A stretch of 18,352 bases of DNA from Zygnema cylindricum. Its lineage: Eukaryota; Streptophyta; Zygnematophyceae; Zygnematales; Zygnemataceae. The translations under genes and the position numbers were made by a program. Under the pieces are notes generated by a model that was not told where the DNA came from, did not search any database, and was given only the letters and a program-made list of their open reading frames with translations. Of the stretch, positions 6,878 through 16,051 are shown in pieces. Each line of letters starts with the position of its first letter. The first letter of the stretch is position 1. The stretch covers positions 106,501 through 124,852 of the forward strand of contig JBBHKE010001887.1 in NCBI GenBank assembly GCA_037447655.1, written 5' to 3'.

Positions 6878-7585
6878 TACGATTGTAGTGGACATACTCG
6901 TACTGTTAATGCCACTATAAACTTGCCTGTACATAACATTGTGTGACCTAATGCTCGGGCGGCCAATCACCATAATATGAAGTACAAACAGAGACAGTGT
7001 TTGCTCCGGTTAAAACCCTAATGGTATGTCCCCATGAGCATTAGTAAGGGTTTTCTTCTGTCGTTTTCCTGTAAATCTTAACGTTGTACTCTCTCAGTTG
7101 CAACCGTACCAAAGAATCGCAAATTTGTAGAGTACAATTTACGTCATCCTCAAATTTAGGATGTACGAAAATTTGTCGTCTTGTGTTTTCTGACCAATGG
7201 CCACAACAAAAAACGTCATCTTCGAACTCTTTTTAAAAACACATCGGCGATGTGTTTTAAAACTAGGTATTTTCAATAAACAAATAGGAATATATATTCG
7301 CACGTGCCATAATTCTCAAAAAAAATCAAACGATTTCTAAGGACAAAAGAAAAGTACCGAATTTGCTATGTTTTGTCCGTTTGCGTTCAGTACATCGAAA
7401 AAAAAATACAAAATTTGTTTGGTTTTGTCCGTTTTTGTCTAATACGATTTTTTTTTTGCAGGGGTCTCAAAATTCCGATGCCATATCACGTCGAACGGAG
7501 AGGAGATGTAACGGCAAAGCGCATCTTCTTCAACTGTGAAACATCACAGGCTTGAACGCGGTACGTCTAGAATGTCACGGCAAGA
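6878..7585. repeat. Dispersed non-coding repeat, copy 1
   Basis: Starts TACGATTGTAGTGG right after the LTR end and matches 17644-18352 nearly base for base, with an offset of about 10,766. Inside are a TAGTGG/CCACTA hairpin at the start, an AAAACCCT/AGGGTTTT inverted pair (about 7010-7060), an A/T-flanked palindrome CACATCGGCGATGTG (about 7241-7255), and two imperfect units of about 50 bp with TTTTGTCCGTTT (7371 and 7423). No coding potential is convincing. Its true right end is unknown because copy 2 is cut by the window. The element class is not recognised. Confidence 0.8.
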
Positions 7586-7787
7586 CACGCGGCGTTACAT
7601 TTAGTCTTTATTCAAATTTTAGACCTTTGGTTGTCCGTTTGAAAACCTTTAAATAAGCCGACTTTTTATTCTTTTGCACCCCTAAACGGCGTGTCCCTCG
7701 GCCGACGTTAGCTAACGGGTAACGTTGTCCCTCGGCCCATGTCAGCGATCGTGTAGCTTTGATCCTGATGGCGCGCCGAATTATGTT

Positions 7788-7808
7788 GACCGTTGAAATT
7801 CAACGGTC
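7788..7808. repeat. Perfect 21-bp palindrome
   Basis: GACCGTTGAA-A-TTCAACGGTC, arms of 10 bp around one A. Related GTTGACCG(C/T)(T/G)GAA motifs follow twice within 70 bp, so it is part of a small repeat cluster. Confidence 0.75.
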
Positions 7809-7895
7809 GCCGTTACGTGTTGACCGCTGAATTTCTACAATCGTCAACCCGTGTTGACCGTGGAAATTCCGTCTTAATTCGCAGACTGTCGATCT

Positions 7896-7940
7896 CGAAA
7901 CGACATTTGATTTCGTCTGTTGAAATCAAATGTTGTTTCG
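7896..7940. repeat. Hairpin-forming inverted repeat (19-bp arms, 7-nt loop)
   Basis: Left arm CGAAACGACATTTGATTTC (7896-7914), loop GTCTGTT, right arm GAAATCAAATGTTGTTTCG (7922-7940). The arms pair with one wobble or mismatch. It is a compact fold-back, perhaps a MITE end or small-RNA hairpin; function unknown. Confidence 0.75.
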
Positions 7941-8049
7941 TTCATTTCGTGCAGTACTGTATTTCGTGCGGTACCATACGTTTCCATGTTTCATTTCGTT
8001 TCGTTAGTTGTTAAATGAAACATACTGCAACGTACATGTTTATATATAT

Positions 8050-8347
8050 ATTATACCCTTTATACTTTAGCACTGGTCATAGACTATAAGATAAAGCTAA
8101 CGGCTCTTGGAGACTTGAGCTTGGTTGGTACCAGGATCAATTCCTTGGTCCGTCAAATCCTTTTTTGGTAAACCTACCAAATCTACTTATTGTCTCTCTA
8201 GAGAGCCTAGGCAGCCATGGCTCTATCTCCCTATCCAGCCTTCAGTGAGTACAACAAGTGTGGAGGCTTGGAGAAGGGAGTTAGAGGCACATTGCCTCTG
8301 CCTTTTTCTACCCTAATAAACACCTAGAAAATACACAAATATCAACA
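8050..8347 (+). repeat. LTR U3 fragment or stand-alone SINE-like copy
   Basis: The right end, read on the minus strand, starts TGTTGATATTTGTG, like the LTRs. Going left it repeats the U3 hairpin core (8218-8290: CCATGGCTCTATCTCCCTA, then the AGTGAGTACAACAAGTGTGG loop) and the tRNA-like head with B box GGATCAATTCC (8134-8144). The A-box region at about 8080-8090 is weak. It has a T5 run at 8303-8307. The rest of an LTR (GTAC hairpin, stem-loops, TG/CA end) is absent to the left. Homology fades near the tRNA-like head, so it is either a truncated LTR or an independent short element. Confidence 0.65.
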
Positions 8348-9004
8348 TTTGTCTCACGTGTATTTGTTTATTTGTCTATACAACTAGTATTTGTCATCCG
8401 TAGGCAATTAGGGTTTGTCCGTTTGTATTGAATAGTAGATGCACTATTGATTAACTTAGCGTATATCAGTTACCTAGTCAGATTTCATTAGAGTACGGTT
8501 AGACAGTACCATAACATACTTAACACTGTTGTGAGTGGCCGGACAGACAGTAGTAGAATTTATTTGTATAAATTCTAGGACTTAGTGTTTTTGATGTATT
8601 CGTTGTACAAGGTTTCAAAGGGCACGTTTGTGCATTTCAAAGGATAATCGTTGGGCTATATCTCTTGATTTAATTGAGAGTTTTGCTTGAAACTTTGTGA
8701 GTTGTCAGCAAACACGGTAAACTGCAAGCTGGTGTGGTTTAGGGACCATTTGGCCATATTGAATTCTTTGTGCAGCGGGCCGAAATTGGTATCTTGAGTG
8801 TTTCCCTTTTGTTTCTGTGATGGTTTGTGATTTAGCAGCAGTTGGTGCTGCTTCGGTTGTCACAAAACAACATATAAAATGCACGAAGTAAACTAACGAA
8901 TAATACGTAGAGTGGGCATGAGACAAATTTTATAAAATTCGCAGTAAAATTCGTTTTTTTTTACTTTTAAATATAAATATTTAAATATTCAATATCCTAA
9001 AAAT
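8348..9004. other. Non-coding DNA, nothing recognised
   Basis: AT-rich sequence with short open frames only. A TTTGTCCGTTTG word near 8417 recurs from the 6878-7585 repeat. No LTR, tRNA or coding homology is seen. Confidence 0.4.
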
Positions 9005-9500
9005 TGAATCGTGCAACGAACTAGTGGCGGGCGATGGAATTTACAGCGTCTCCAACAGCGGCTTTTTTCAAAAGAAGGAGTTGAGGACATACGAATACGC
9101 ACGCGCGAATGAAGCAAAATATGTCATCCACTCCGTCTTCAGAAGAAAGTCGTCGTTGAAGACGTCGTAAATTCCGCCCCTCGTTGCTAGTGTGTTGCAC
9201 TTTTCAGAGATGCCATAAATTCTGCTGCTCGCCACTAGTTGGCTAAACTTTTAATAGACACCATGAATTTCGCCGCTCGCCACTAGTTCGTTGCACTTTT
9301 CAGATTTGTTTGATTTTCACAGTTTTACTCCATTTGCACGCGCATATTTTTCTTTGAGCATAATTTATGGCGTCTCCGAAAAGTGAAACGAACTAGCCGC
9401 GAGCCGCAAAATTTATGGCGTCTCCCATTGCAAATTCCTTTTGAAGACCGAGTGGAGGAAAAATAAAAAATACGCACGGGCAAATGAAGCAACTTTTTTT
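9005..9500. repeat. Fold-back cluster of a diverged unit
   Basis: A unit centred on GTGCAACGAACTAGTGGCG...AATT-ATGGCGTCTCC occurs forward at about 9010-9050 and 9380-9425. It occurs in reverse three times in tandem at about 9165-9200, 9207-9247 and 9258-9303. Forward copies are followed by a second shared block, ATACGCACGCGCGAATGAAGCAA at about 9090-9112 and ATACGCACGGGCAAATGAAGCAA at about 9469-9491. Forward-reverse-forward order gives a large palindromic structure. No ORF. It is probably the remains of a fold-back or MITE-like element. Confidence 0.7.
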
Positions 9501-9640
9501 TTTAAATGTCCATACAATTTTCCGTACACTGTGAGACGTACGAAATTTGCGAAATTTACGAAACAAACGAATACTACGTAGTTTTCAGAAAGAAGTCCAA
9601 ATTTGTACAAATAAGACATCTATAATTTCAACTAACAAGT

Positions 9641-10673
9641 TGCAACTCTGAGACCTCCATAGGACCTCGTAGTAGGCAGCTCACACGAAGCCTCTAGGAT
9701 AACCCTGACCCCTTTGTGTTTCACCAAAAATAACTGCCACCCTGCCAGACAAAAACTCTGACCACCTTCACCCCTGTGAACGCAAGACTCTCGTGAGTCG
9801 ATAACAAAAAGAATCTCTGAATTTGCTCCCGTGGGCAGTAAGTTATGAAGGGTAAAAGTTGACCTTTTGTACAAAAGCTCTCTGAGAGAGAAGGTCGAAT
9901 CTCTCAAATTTTCTAAGTCCTGTCTCTCTCTAAAACTCTATCTACTGAAGTACGGCACCAATCATAATAGAGTATCGTACATAAAGGTACAAGTGCCAGT
10001 GTAATTTCTATACCATCATTGTACGACATGGCCAACAAGTTGACACATGTCATTTTTGGATTCGTTCTTGGAATCCCTGGAGATGCCGTAATCCAATCTG
10101 ATTTTGCCACCTAGCGATTGATGTGACGCCTACCGCAAACCGCCAAAAACCCATTCGGCAATCTCGGCATGCTTTGTGGCCATCCGATTAAGCCGGATTA
10201 CAATCGTGGCCGTTATAAATACTTGCGCACTATTTGTTTCGCCTTCGAAACAAAATGCGCGTTATCCGTTTCAGATGTCCCGTACGCCGTACATTACAAA
10301 CTGTATCTATATCTAAGTATCGCGTTGAATGGAAATAATCTACGTGTTACCATTTATATAACTATTAAACCCTACATCGTATATTTCTGGTTTAGTCTAG
10401 TTGGCTAAAGCTACGGGCTACTAGCTATTTTGGCGGACTGCAGGTACCAGGTTCAAATCCTAGATCCGCCAAATTATTTTGGTAAAATCTACCAACCTAA
10501 TCTCTATCCCCATCGAGATAGCATAGGCGGCCATGGCTCTATCTCCCTCTCCACCTTTCTGTGACTACGACAAGTGTGGGAGCTGGAGAGAGGAGATAGA
10601 GGCAGACTGCCTCAGCTTCTTTTTTGCATTTTACAAAATCTAGAAAATACTAAAATAACCTTTAATTTCTACA
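9641..10673 (-). repeat. 3' LTR of E2 (about 1033 bp)
   Basis: On the minus strand it runs from TGTAGAAATT (10673) to GAGTTGCA (9641). Landmarks in plus coordinates: terminal ATG region near 9655, stem-loop II TTCAC/GTGAA (9767-9780), stem-loop I GACTC/GAGTC (9786-9799), conserved box (9804-9819), GTAC sites (9950, 9977, 9987, 10021), tRNA-like module (10393-10625) and U3 hairpin (10537-10601). Confidence 0.9.
10393..10625 (+). repeat. tRNA-like / SINE-like module antisense to the E2 3' LTR
   Basis: Plus-strand TAGTCTAGTTGG (10393-10404) is an A-box match and GGTTCAAATCC (10450-10460) a B-box match. Stem TTGGCGGA (10430-10437) pairs with TCCGCCAA (10465-10472) around the B box. The U3 hairpin core and a T6 run (10620-10625) follow, giving a possible 233-nt Pol III unit. 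A second copy lies at 15771-16001 in the other LTR. Confidence 0.55.
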
Positions 10674-10686
10674 CTCCGCTTATTTT
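10674..10686 (-). other. Decayed polypurine tract of E2
   Basis: Minus strand AAAATAAGCGGAG sits directly before the LTR start, compared with AAAATAGGGGGAG in element A. Two purine-tract positions differ, one now a C. Confidence 0.65.
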
Positions 10687-11586
10687 CTAGTCACTCTTTA
10701 TTTTAACACCACACTTCTCCTGGCAGAAAATTAGTTTAGGGGAAGGAACAGGTTTGGTCAATTGCAACCATTTAACTACCCAGTTTATACTTCAAAATGA
10801 TTATCTTGTTTTCTACTTTCTCCCTAACAAAGCTAAGTTTAATGTCCATGTGTTTGGCTTTAAAGTGATGTTTAGGATTGGCAGAAATGCAATGGCAGCC
10901 TGATTATCACAAAACACCTTTTGGACACCACTCTTAAGATGACCAAGCTCACCAAGCAAAGACTTGACCCACATTAATTATTTTACAGCAGAGCAAAAAG
11001 CCATATACTCAGCCTCCATGGTGGACTGAGCAATGACCTTTTGCTGCTTGCTGCTCTAGCAGCAAGCCCCATCACCTACATACAATACATATCTAGATGT
11101 GCATCTCCTCATAGGAGCATCCCCATAGCTGGCATCACTCCAAGTGGTGATGTCAGGATTGTTCCCACCCAAATGCAACCATAGATCCCTAGTCCCTATG
11201 AGATAATTAAGGACTCTCTTAGCTGCCTCCCTATCTTTCTTAGTGGGAGCGTTCAGACTCCTACTTAGTACTCTTACAGCTGCGGCTATGTCCGGACGGG
11301 TACAATTCATGAAATATATTAGGCTGCCCACTACTTGTCTATAAGGGATGGTCTGCATAAATCTTTTTTCTTCCGGGCCTACCTCATCATCTAAGATTAT
11401 AACTCCTTCTTCATCACTCCCCTCACTTCCCTTCTTTAATTCCATAGGAGTGGCACAACTATTAGCCTTGTCCATTTGGAATTTTTCTAACATGTTTCCA
11501 ATGGCCTCTTTTTCAGTTAATTTTATTATCTTTCTATCTCTGTCTCTCTCTACCTGAATTCCCAAAATATACATTGCTTCTCCCAT
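10687..11586 (-). pseudogene. pol: Copia RT C-terminal part and RNase H (E2)
   Basis: Starts at MGEAMYILGIQVERDRDRK, the RT segment just after YVDD. It continues through IPYRQVVGSLIYFMNCTRPDIAAAV, the RT/RNase H connection, to TTWSDASYGDAPMRRCTSRYVLYVGDGACC. This is the RNase H start with its first Asp in WSDAS. Past a TAG at 11056-11058 the homology goes on in the same direction: SSKQQKVIAQSTMEAEYMA, then VFCDNQAA and a TKPVPSPKL tail ending at TAG 10687-10689. RNase H residues D, E and D are visible, but at least two stops interrupt them. Confidence 0.88.
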
Positions 11587-12161
11587 ATCCTTTATCTCAA
11601 ATCTTCATTTTAAATCATTCTTCAACTTATTTATTTTATCCATAGATTTATTTAAAACAAACAAATCATCAACATAAATTGCAATAAAAATAATTCCTTC
11701 CTTATCTTCAAACAAATAAATTGAGTGATATGAGCTGATCCAAATATATGCCAAACCTGTAAGAAACTCATCAAGCTTCTTGTTTTATTGCCAAGGCGCC
11801 TGTTTCAGCCCATACAAAGATTTGATCAATTGACATACCTTGTTTTCCTCCCGTTGCTCCACAAATCCTTCGGGTGTCGCATAAAAATTTCCTCTTCCAA
11901 CTCTCCATGTAGGAAGGCCGTCTTGATGTCCATTTGATGCACTTCCATGTCTTCTGCTTCCGCGATACTGAGAAGTATCCGAACCGAAGGAAACTTGACG
12001 ACCGGAGCAAAAGTCTCCTCGTAGTCAATTCCCTCTTTCTGGGTAAATCCCTTCGCCACTAACCGCTCCTTGTAGCGCTCAATGGTGTTATCCGGGTTGA
12101 GTTTCAGCTTAAATACCCACTTACACCCAATTGGCTTCCTGTCAGGAGGACAATCCGCCAA
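11587..12161 (-). pseudogene. pol: Copia reverse transcriptase palm region (E2), frameshifted
   Basis: Reads MADCPPDRKPIGCKWVFKLK, GFTQKEGIDYEETFAPVVKFP and QMDIKTAFLHG, with the first catalytic Asp at 11928-11930. It then shifts frame near RHPKDL (about 11855). The remainder (SLYGLKQAP-like, then IAIYVDDLFVL with YVDD at 11665-11676) lies in other frames. Stops follow near 11608. Its sequence is close to element A (about four residues in five by eye over the best block). The catalytic residues are kept although the frame is lost. Confidence 0.9.
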
Positions 12162-12830
12162 TTCCTATCTATCGGCCGCCATAATTGAGGCCATCTCCTC
12201 ATTAATGGCTGTCTTCCACCGGTTTTTTTCAGGACAAGTCATAGCCTCATTATAAGTTTGAGGTTCATCGGGGTGATACAGTTTGGTTACCTTATTGTTT
12301 AACTTATCTCTCTTGCAGTGTTCTGCTGCTTCTTCTTCCTCCCTCAAACTCGGTTGCCGAAATAGATGGCTTTTTTTGATTCTTCTGAACAGTTTGTACT
12401 TCTCCCCTATCCTTTGATTCGGAGTCGATTTCCACCCCGTCTTCCGCTTCGGTTGGAGTTAATACTAGGGGTTCCACATTTGGGTCCTTCTCGATCTGAT
12501 CCGAAGCTGCAAGATCATCATCTTCTTGAAATCCTAGATAGTTAGGAAGCTCAAAGTCATCAGAATTTTTTGACTCAAATTTGATTTTGACTGTCTTTGT
12601 ATGCTTAAAGGGATTTATAGGATTTCCTTCATCTATAACCACTAGATGCTTCACTAGGATAATATCCTCTTTTTTGAGATCATAGACTCTATATCTTTTA
12701 ACATCTTCATCATATCCTAATAGATATCCTAGTTTCCCTTTTGGGTCTAACTTCCGGTTTGACCGATCTGTGTCTAAAATGAACACTTGACTACCGAAAT
12801 CCTTTAAGTGTGAAACATTTGGTTTTCGGC
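12162..12830 (-). pseudogene. pol: Copia integrase C-terminal region and acidic linker (E2)
   Basis: GRKP-N-SHLK.FGSQVFILDTDRS is followed by KLGYLLGYDEDVKRYRVYDLKKEDIILVKHLVV, matching element A at 2676-2900. Next come a Glu/Asp-rich linker and DKLNNKVTKLYHPDEPQTYNEAM, which enters RT. Two overlapping frames (12304-12786 and 12165-12347) show a frameshift near 12340. A TAG at 12165-12167 precedes the RT block. In E2 this region is continuous with the integrase core, whereas in element A it is where E1 inserted. Confidence 0.85.
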
Positions 12831-13300
12831 CTATCCATCTCTCAAGGGTGTTTGGCCTTTTACTACTGAAGTAAGAACTCTATTCTTGAGACAATTTGCA
12901 CAGTTCATTGTTTCGGCCCAAAACTTCTTCCATATCTTCTTATCTGATAGCATACTCCTATCACTATCACTCAGTGTTCTATTTAATCTTTCAGCTACAC
13001 CATTCTGCTCAAGATTTTCAGGAGTTGTCTTTTGGTGTTGCACTCCATCTTCTCTCAGAAAATCCTCAAATTGGTTAGAGGTATACTCTCCACCATTGTC
13101 ACTCCTCACTCTCTTGATTGAGGTTTCATGGTGTTTTTCACTCTTTGCTTTATATTGTTTAAAACATTCCTGAGCCTCTGACTTATTTTTCAAAAAATAC
13201 ACCTTGGAATACCGAGACCAATCATCGGTGATAGTCATCATAAATCTCTTCCCCCCGGGTGATGGCACTCTGGCCGGCCCCCAAATATCTGTATGTACTA
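12831..13300 (-). pseudogene. pol: Copia integrase catalytic core (E2)
   Basis: DDE integrase (rve fold), which would join element DNA to the host chromosome. The first Asp is in HTDIWGP (codon 13287-13289). TDDWSRYSKVYFLK follows, then the second Asp in RVRSDNGGEYTS and the Glu in QNGVAERLNRTL. All three catalytic positions are present, with the usual spacing. After KGQTPL the frame passes towards the C-terminal part near 12830. Upstream, the HHCC pre-integrase domain is separated by a frameshift around 13390-13400. Confidence 0.9.
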
Positions 13301-13567
13301 ATTCTAGAATCTTCTCTCCGTTATAGGTGGCAGTTTTTGGGAAGGGTGACCTGTGTGCTTTACCTAAAGCACATCCACTACAATCACTTAGATTCTCACT
13401 TCACCAAACTGAATCCCTTCCACTACTCCCATCTTTTTCATCTCTCTTAACTTATCTAGATTCACATGCCCAAGCCTCTTATGCCACAACATTATATCAT
13501 GAACACCAGCATAATAATTTTTTTCTTTTCATTGCTTAAAATCAGCCTAAACATCCCTTGGCTACCT
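13301..13567 (-). pseudogene. pol: Copia pre-integrase zinc domain (E2), frameshifted
   Basis: The minus strand reads LWHKRLGHVNLDKLREMKKMG, supplying the two His. After a frame change comes NLSDCSGCALGKAHRSPFPK with the paired Cys. This HHCC module matches E1 at 1-170. It is separated from protease by a one-base gain in an A run near 13567, so the polyprotein frame is lost here. Confidence 0.83.
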
Positions 13568-14143
13568 TTTTGCAACAGTGAAATAAACTTCCTCCTCAAA
13601 ACTAGCAGTAAAGACCCTTGTCCTAGTGCTAGTATCAAAACCCTTATCATCTAATTCAGACGTAGAGATGAGGTTTTTGTTCAGCTCCGGAATAAACAAT
13701 ACATCATAGAATGTAACTATAGATGTTTTTCCTTCTACTAACACTTTTAGATCTACAGATCCTACAAGAGTAGCAGTCATTATCCTCTCATCCCCGCACT
13801 CTATCTCTACGGTGTGAATCTTTCTTATCTTAGTGAACAGGTGTTTATCTTTAAACATGTGCATGGATGCACCTGAATCTACAATCCAGCCTGCTCCACC
13901 TTTCATTTCACCGAAAGCACATTTTTGCTTTCGTGGAATTTCAACCTCGTTTTTCACTTCCAACTCCTCATCCAATAGGAGTTCATCGTCCTCGTCCTCG
14001 GATTCCACCTCGTGTACCTGTGTCAAAAGGGCCTTTTTCTTTCCTCTCGGGGGTCCACCGGTCTGCCCCTCCTTTAACCGCATCTCGGTTAACTTAGTGC
14101 ATTCAGCCATATAGTGCCCGGGTTTCTTACAAAAATGGCACAA
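13562..14143 (-). pseudogene. gag-pol: Copia nucleocapsid zinc knuckle and aspartic protease (E2)
   Basis: An intact CCHC knuckle (CHFCKKPGHYMAEC, residues 2-15) is followed by a basic then strongly acidic linker (residues 34-65). Next is the protease: GWIVDSGASMHMFKD with the catalytic Asp at codon 13877-13879, and later FIPELNKNLIS. Unlike E1, both the first Cys and the DSG triad are preserved. The frame is the same as the upstream gag frame; only stop codons divide them. It ends at a frameshift near 13562-13567. Confidence 0.9.
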
Positions 14144-15037
14144 ATCCTTGGGAGTCCTTGGTCTGAACTCCTCGGTCTGATTTTTCTACCCTTCTCGTCG
14201 ATAATTTTCAACCTGTTTTCTGGAATCATTGTTTCTCCAATCGGTCCTAGCCGCCAAAGCTTGCCCACTCTTTCCTCCCCTTCGGATCTCAATTGTATTC
14301 TCCCGAACGAGAATCATCCCTACCACTAAATTCCAAATCCACCTAGAGTTCGCCAAGTCCTGCGCACGGTTGACTATGTTCTCGAACTCATCGGGTAACT
14401 TCATCAGTAAACAGTTAACCTTTTCCTTTTCACTAAAATCTTTTCTTGCACTCTCTAGTTCCATGAAAAGTGTAGCAAGCTCATTGCAAAAATCCAACAT
14501 CTTCGCCCCTTTGTATACATACTCGTTAAATTTCTGATCAGCCAATTGTTGTTGCTGAATCGTACCACTTCGGTACATCTCTATGAGAGCCACCCAAAGA
14601 TCGAATGCCCTCTCTACCTGCTAATGGGGAGATGCAAGTCCTTAAGTAAGATGGCGGAGGATGAAGTGCTTAGCCGCCATATTGTTGTAGTTCCAGGTAT
14701 CGATATCATTCTCCTCGTTCCTCGGAATAGGTGACATGAATGCCGAACCAGTTGCTATTGGTGTGACCGTCTCCTTCTCCTTACCTTTGTCCAACACCTC
14801 TCCTTCCTTTGTCACCTCCGTTGAAGATCGATTTGCATCTCTAGTGAATCTGCCTCCAGTAAACCCTGGAGGTATCCCAAGACTGGATGGACGCCTCACC
14901 CGTCCACTTATTTTTCCCCAAAACCGTTTCTCACATAGAGCTCCTATCATCATACTTTCCCAGAATATGAAGCCAGCTCCATTGAATATGGGCACCCTAA
15001 ATGGTGGGCCCATAACGTGCAACTCTGAGACCTCCAT
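14144..15037 (-). pseudogene. gag: Copia gag (E2), start codon in the LTR, in-frame stops
   Basis: The ATG at 15035-15037 lies in the 5' LTR. The frame crosses the primer-binding site (VMGPP) into FRVPIFNGAGFIFWESMM, the Copia gag start. Later blocks are LIEMYRSGTIQQQQLADQKF, FCNELATLFMELESARKDFSEKEKVN and LMKLPDEFENIVNRAQDL, a UBN2-like capsid region. Stops: TAA 14642-14644, TAG 14621-14623 and TAG 14186-14188, all in one frame with no frameshift down to 13567. N-terminal residues MEVSELHVMGPP align with METTEFQVMGPP of E1, supporting the LTR start over a later one. The alternative start is the ATG inside the primer-binding site (15012-15014 region). Confidence 0.88.
15002..15016 (-). other. 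Primer-binding site of E2 (initiator tRNA-Met anticodon arm)
   Basis: Minus strand GTTATGGGCCCACCA follows the LTR end after one mismatched base (C instead of G at 15017). It complements the plant initiator tRNA-Met anticodon stem-loop (recalled) over 15 nt and matches the E1 site. Confidence 0.78.
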
Positions 15038-16051
15038 AGGACCTCAGAGTAGGCAGCTCACACGAAGCCTCTAGGATAACCCTGACCCCTTTGTGTTTCA
15101 ATAAGAATAACTGCCACCTTGGCAGACAAAAACTTTGACCACCTTCACCCCAATGAAGGCAAGACTCCATTGAGTCGATAGCAAAAAGAATCTCTGCATT
15201 TGCTCCCTTGAGCAGTAAGTTATGAAAGGGTCAAAGTTGACCTTTTGTACAGAAGCTCTCTGGGAGAGAGGGTCCAATGTCTCAAATTTTCTAAGTCCTA
15301 TCTCTCTCTAAAAATCTATTTTCTGAAGTACGGCACCAATCATAATAGTGTATCGTACATAAAGGTACAGGTGTCGGTGTACTTTCTGTACAGCCATTGT
15401 ACGACATGGCCAACAAATCGACGCGTGTCATTTTTTGATTCGTTCCTGGAATCCCCGGAGATGTCGTAATCCAATGTGATTCTACCACGTGGCGATTGAT
15501 GTGACGTCGACCCCAAACCGCCGAAAACCCATTCGGCGTTCTCTGCATGCTTCGGGGCCTTCTGATTAAGCCGGGTTACAATCGTGGCCTTTATAAATAC
15601 TTGCGCACTATTTGTTTTGCCTTCGAAAAAAAATGTGCTTTATCCGTTTTGGATGTCCCGTACCCCGTACATTACAAACTGTATCTATGTCTAAGTATCC
15701 CGTTGAATGGAAATAGCCTACGTGTTACCATTTATATAACTATTAAATCCTACATCATATATCTCTAGTTTAGTCTAGTTGGCAAAGGCTACGGGCTATT
15801 GGCTATTTTGGCGGACTGCAGGTACTAGGTTCAAATCCTGGATCTGCCAAATTATTTTCGTAAAATCTACCAACCTAATCGCTATCCCCGTCGAGATAGC
15901 ATAGGCGGCCATGGCTCTATCTCCCTCTCCAACTTTCAGTGACTGCGACAAGTGAGGGAGCTGGAGAGAGGAGTTAGAGGCAGATTGCCTCAGCTTCTTT
16001 TCTGCATTTTACAAAACCTAGAAAATACTAAAATAACCTTTAATTTTGACA
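15018..16051 (-). repeat. 5' LTR of E2 (about 1034 bp)
   Basis: On the minus strand it runs from TGTCAAAATT (16051) to GAGTTGCA (15018). Landmarks in plus coordinates: terminal hairpin ACTCTGAG/CTCAGAGT (15022-15050) with the gag ATG at its centre, stem-loop II (15142-15159), stem-loop I (15163-15176), conserved box (15181-15196), GTAC sites (15328, 15355, 15365, 15379, 15388, 15399), tRNA-like module (15771-16001) and U3 hairpin (15915-15979). The TATA position reads TGTACAAAAG, so the core promoter looks decayed. Confidence 0.91.
15771..16001 (+). repeat. tRNA-like / SINE-like module antisense to the E2 5' LTR
   Basis: A box TAGTCTAGTTGG (15771-15782), B box GGTTCAAATCC (15828-15838) and a T4 run (15998-16001). 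The stem around the B box keeps pairing as TTGGCGGA with TCTGCCAA, one G-T wobble. Confidence 0.55.

Larger units (their letters stand above)
7586..8049. other. Non-coding stretch with strong inverted repeats
   Basis: No gene seen. It contains two GTCCCTCGGCC units (about 7690-7735), a 21-bp perfect palindrome (7788-7808), two further diverged GTTGACCG units to about 7870, and a 19-bp-arm hairpin (7896-7940). It may be the continuation of the repeat at 6878-7585. Confidence 0.5.
9641..16051 (-). mobile_element. Full-length Copia LTR retrotransposon E2 (degenerate, about 6.4 kb)
   Basis: Two LTRs (15018-16051 and 9641-10673) enclose a 4.34-kb internal region with primer-binding site, gag, protease, integrase, RT, RNase H and a decayed polypurine tract, in Copia order. 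The LTR pair differs at roughly one base in ten in the segments compared by eye. Flanking 5-mers (CAAGT left, TTGAA right) do not match, so either the duplication has decayed or the ends come from recombination between elements. Frameshifts and stops occur throughout the coding region. Confidence 0.93.

Noticed and set aside
7013-7022. AAACCCTAAT as an interstitial telomere repeat
   Set aside because: Only one unit, part of a local inverted pair.
7373-7555. 60-residue frame with an apparent 3' splice site (T-run then GCAG at about 7460)
   Set aside because: The frame crosses the T-run, closes early in copy 1 and matches no family; splicing cannot be shown.
8786-8793. TTGGTATC resembling the usual plant Copia primer-binding site
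   Set aside because: The match stops after seven bases and there is no LTR end beside it.
9632-9907. 91-residue minus-strand frame, also 9913-10110 and 15291-15548
   Set aside because: These lie in E2 LTRs. They recur because the LTRs are repeats, and only the short 3' part next to gag is supported as coding.
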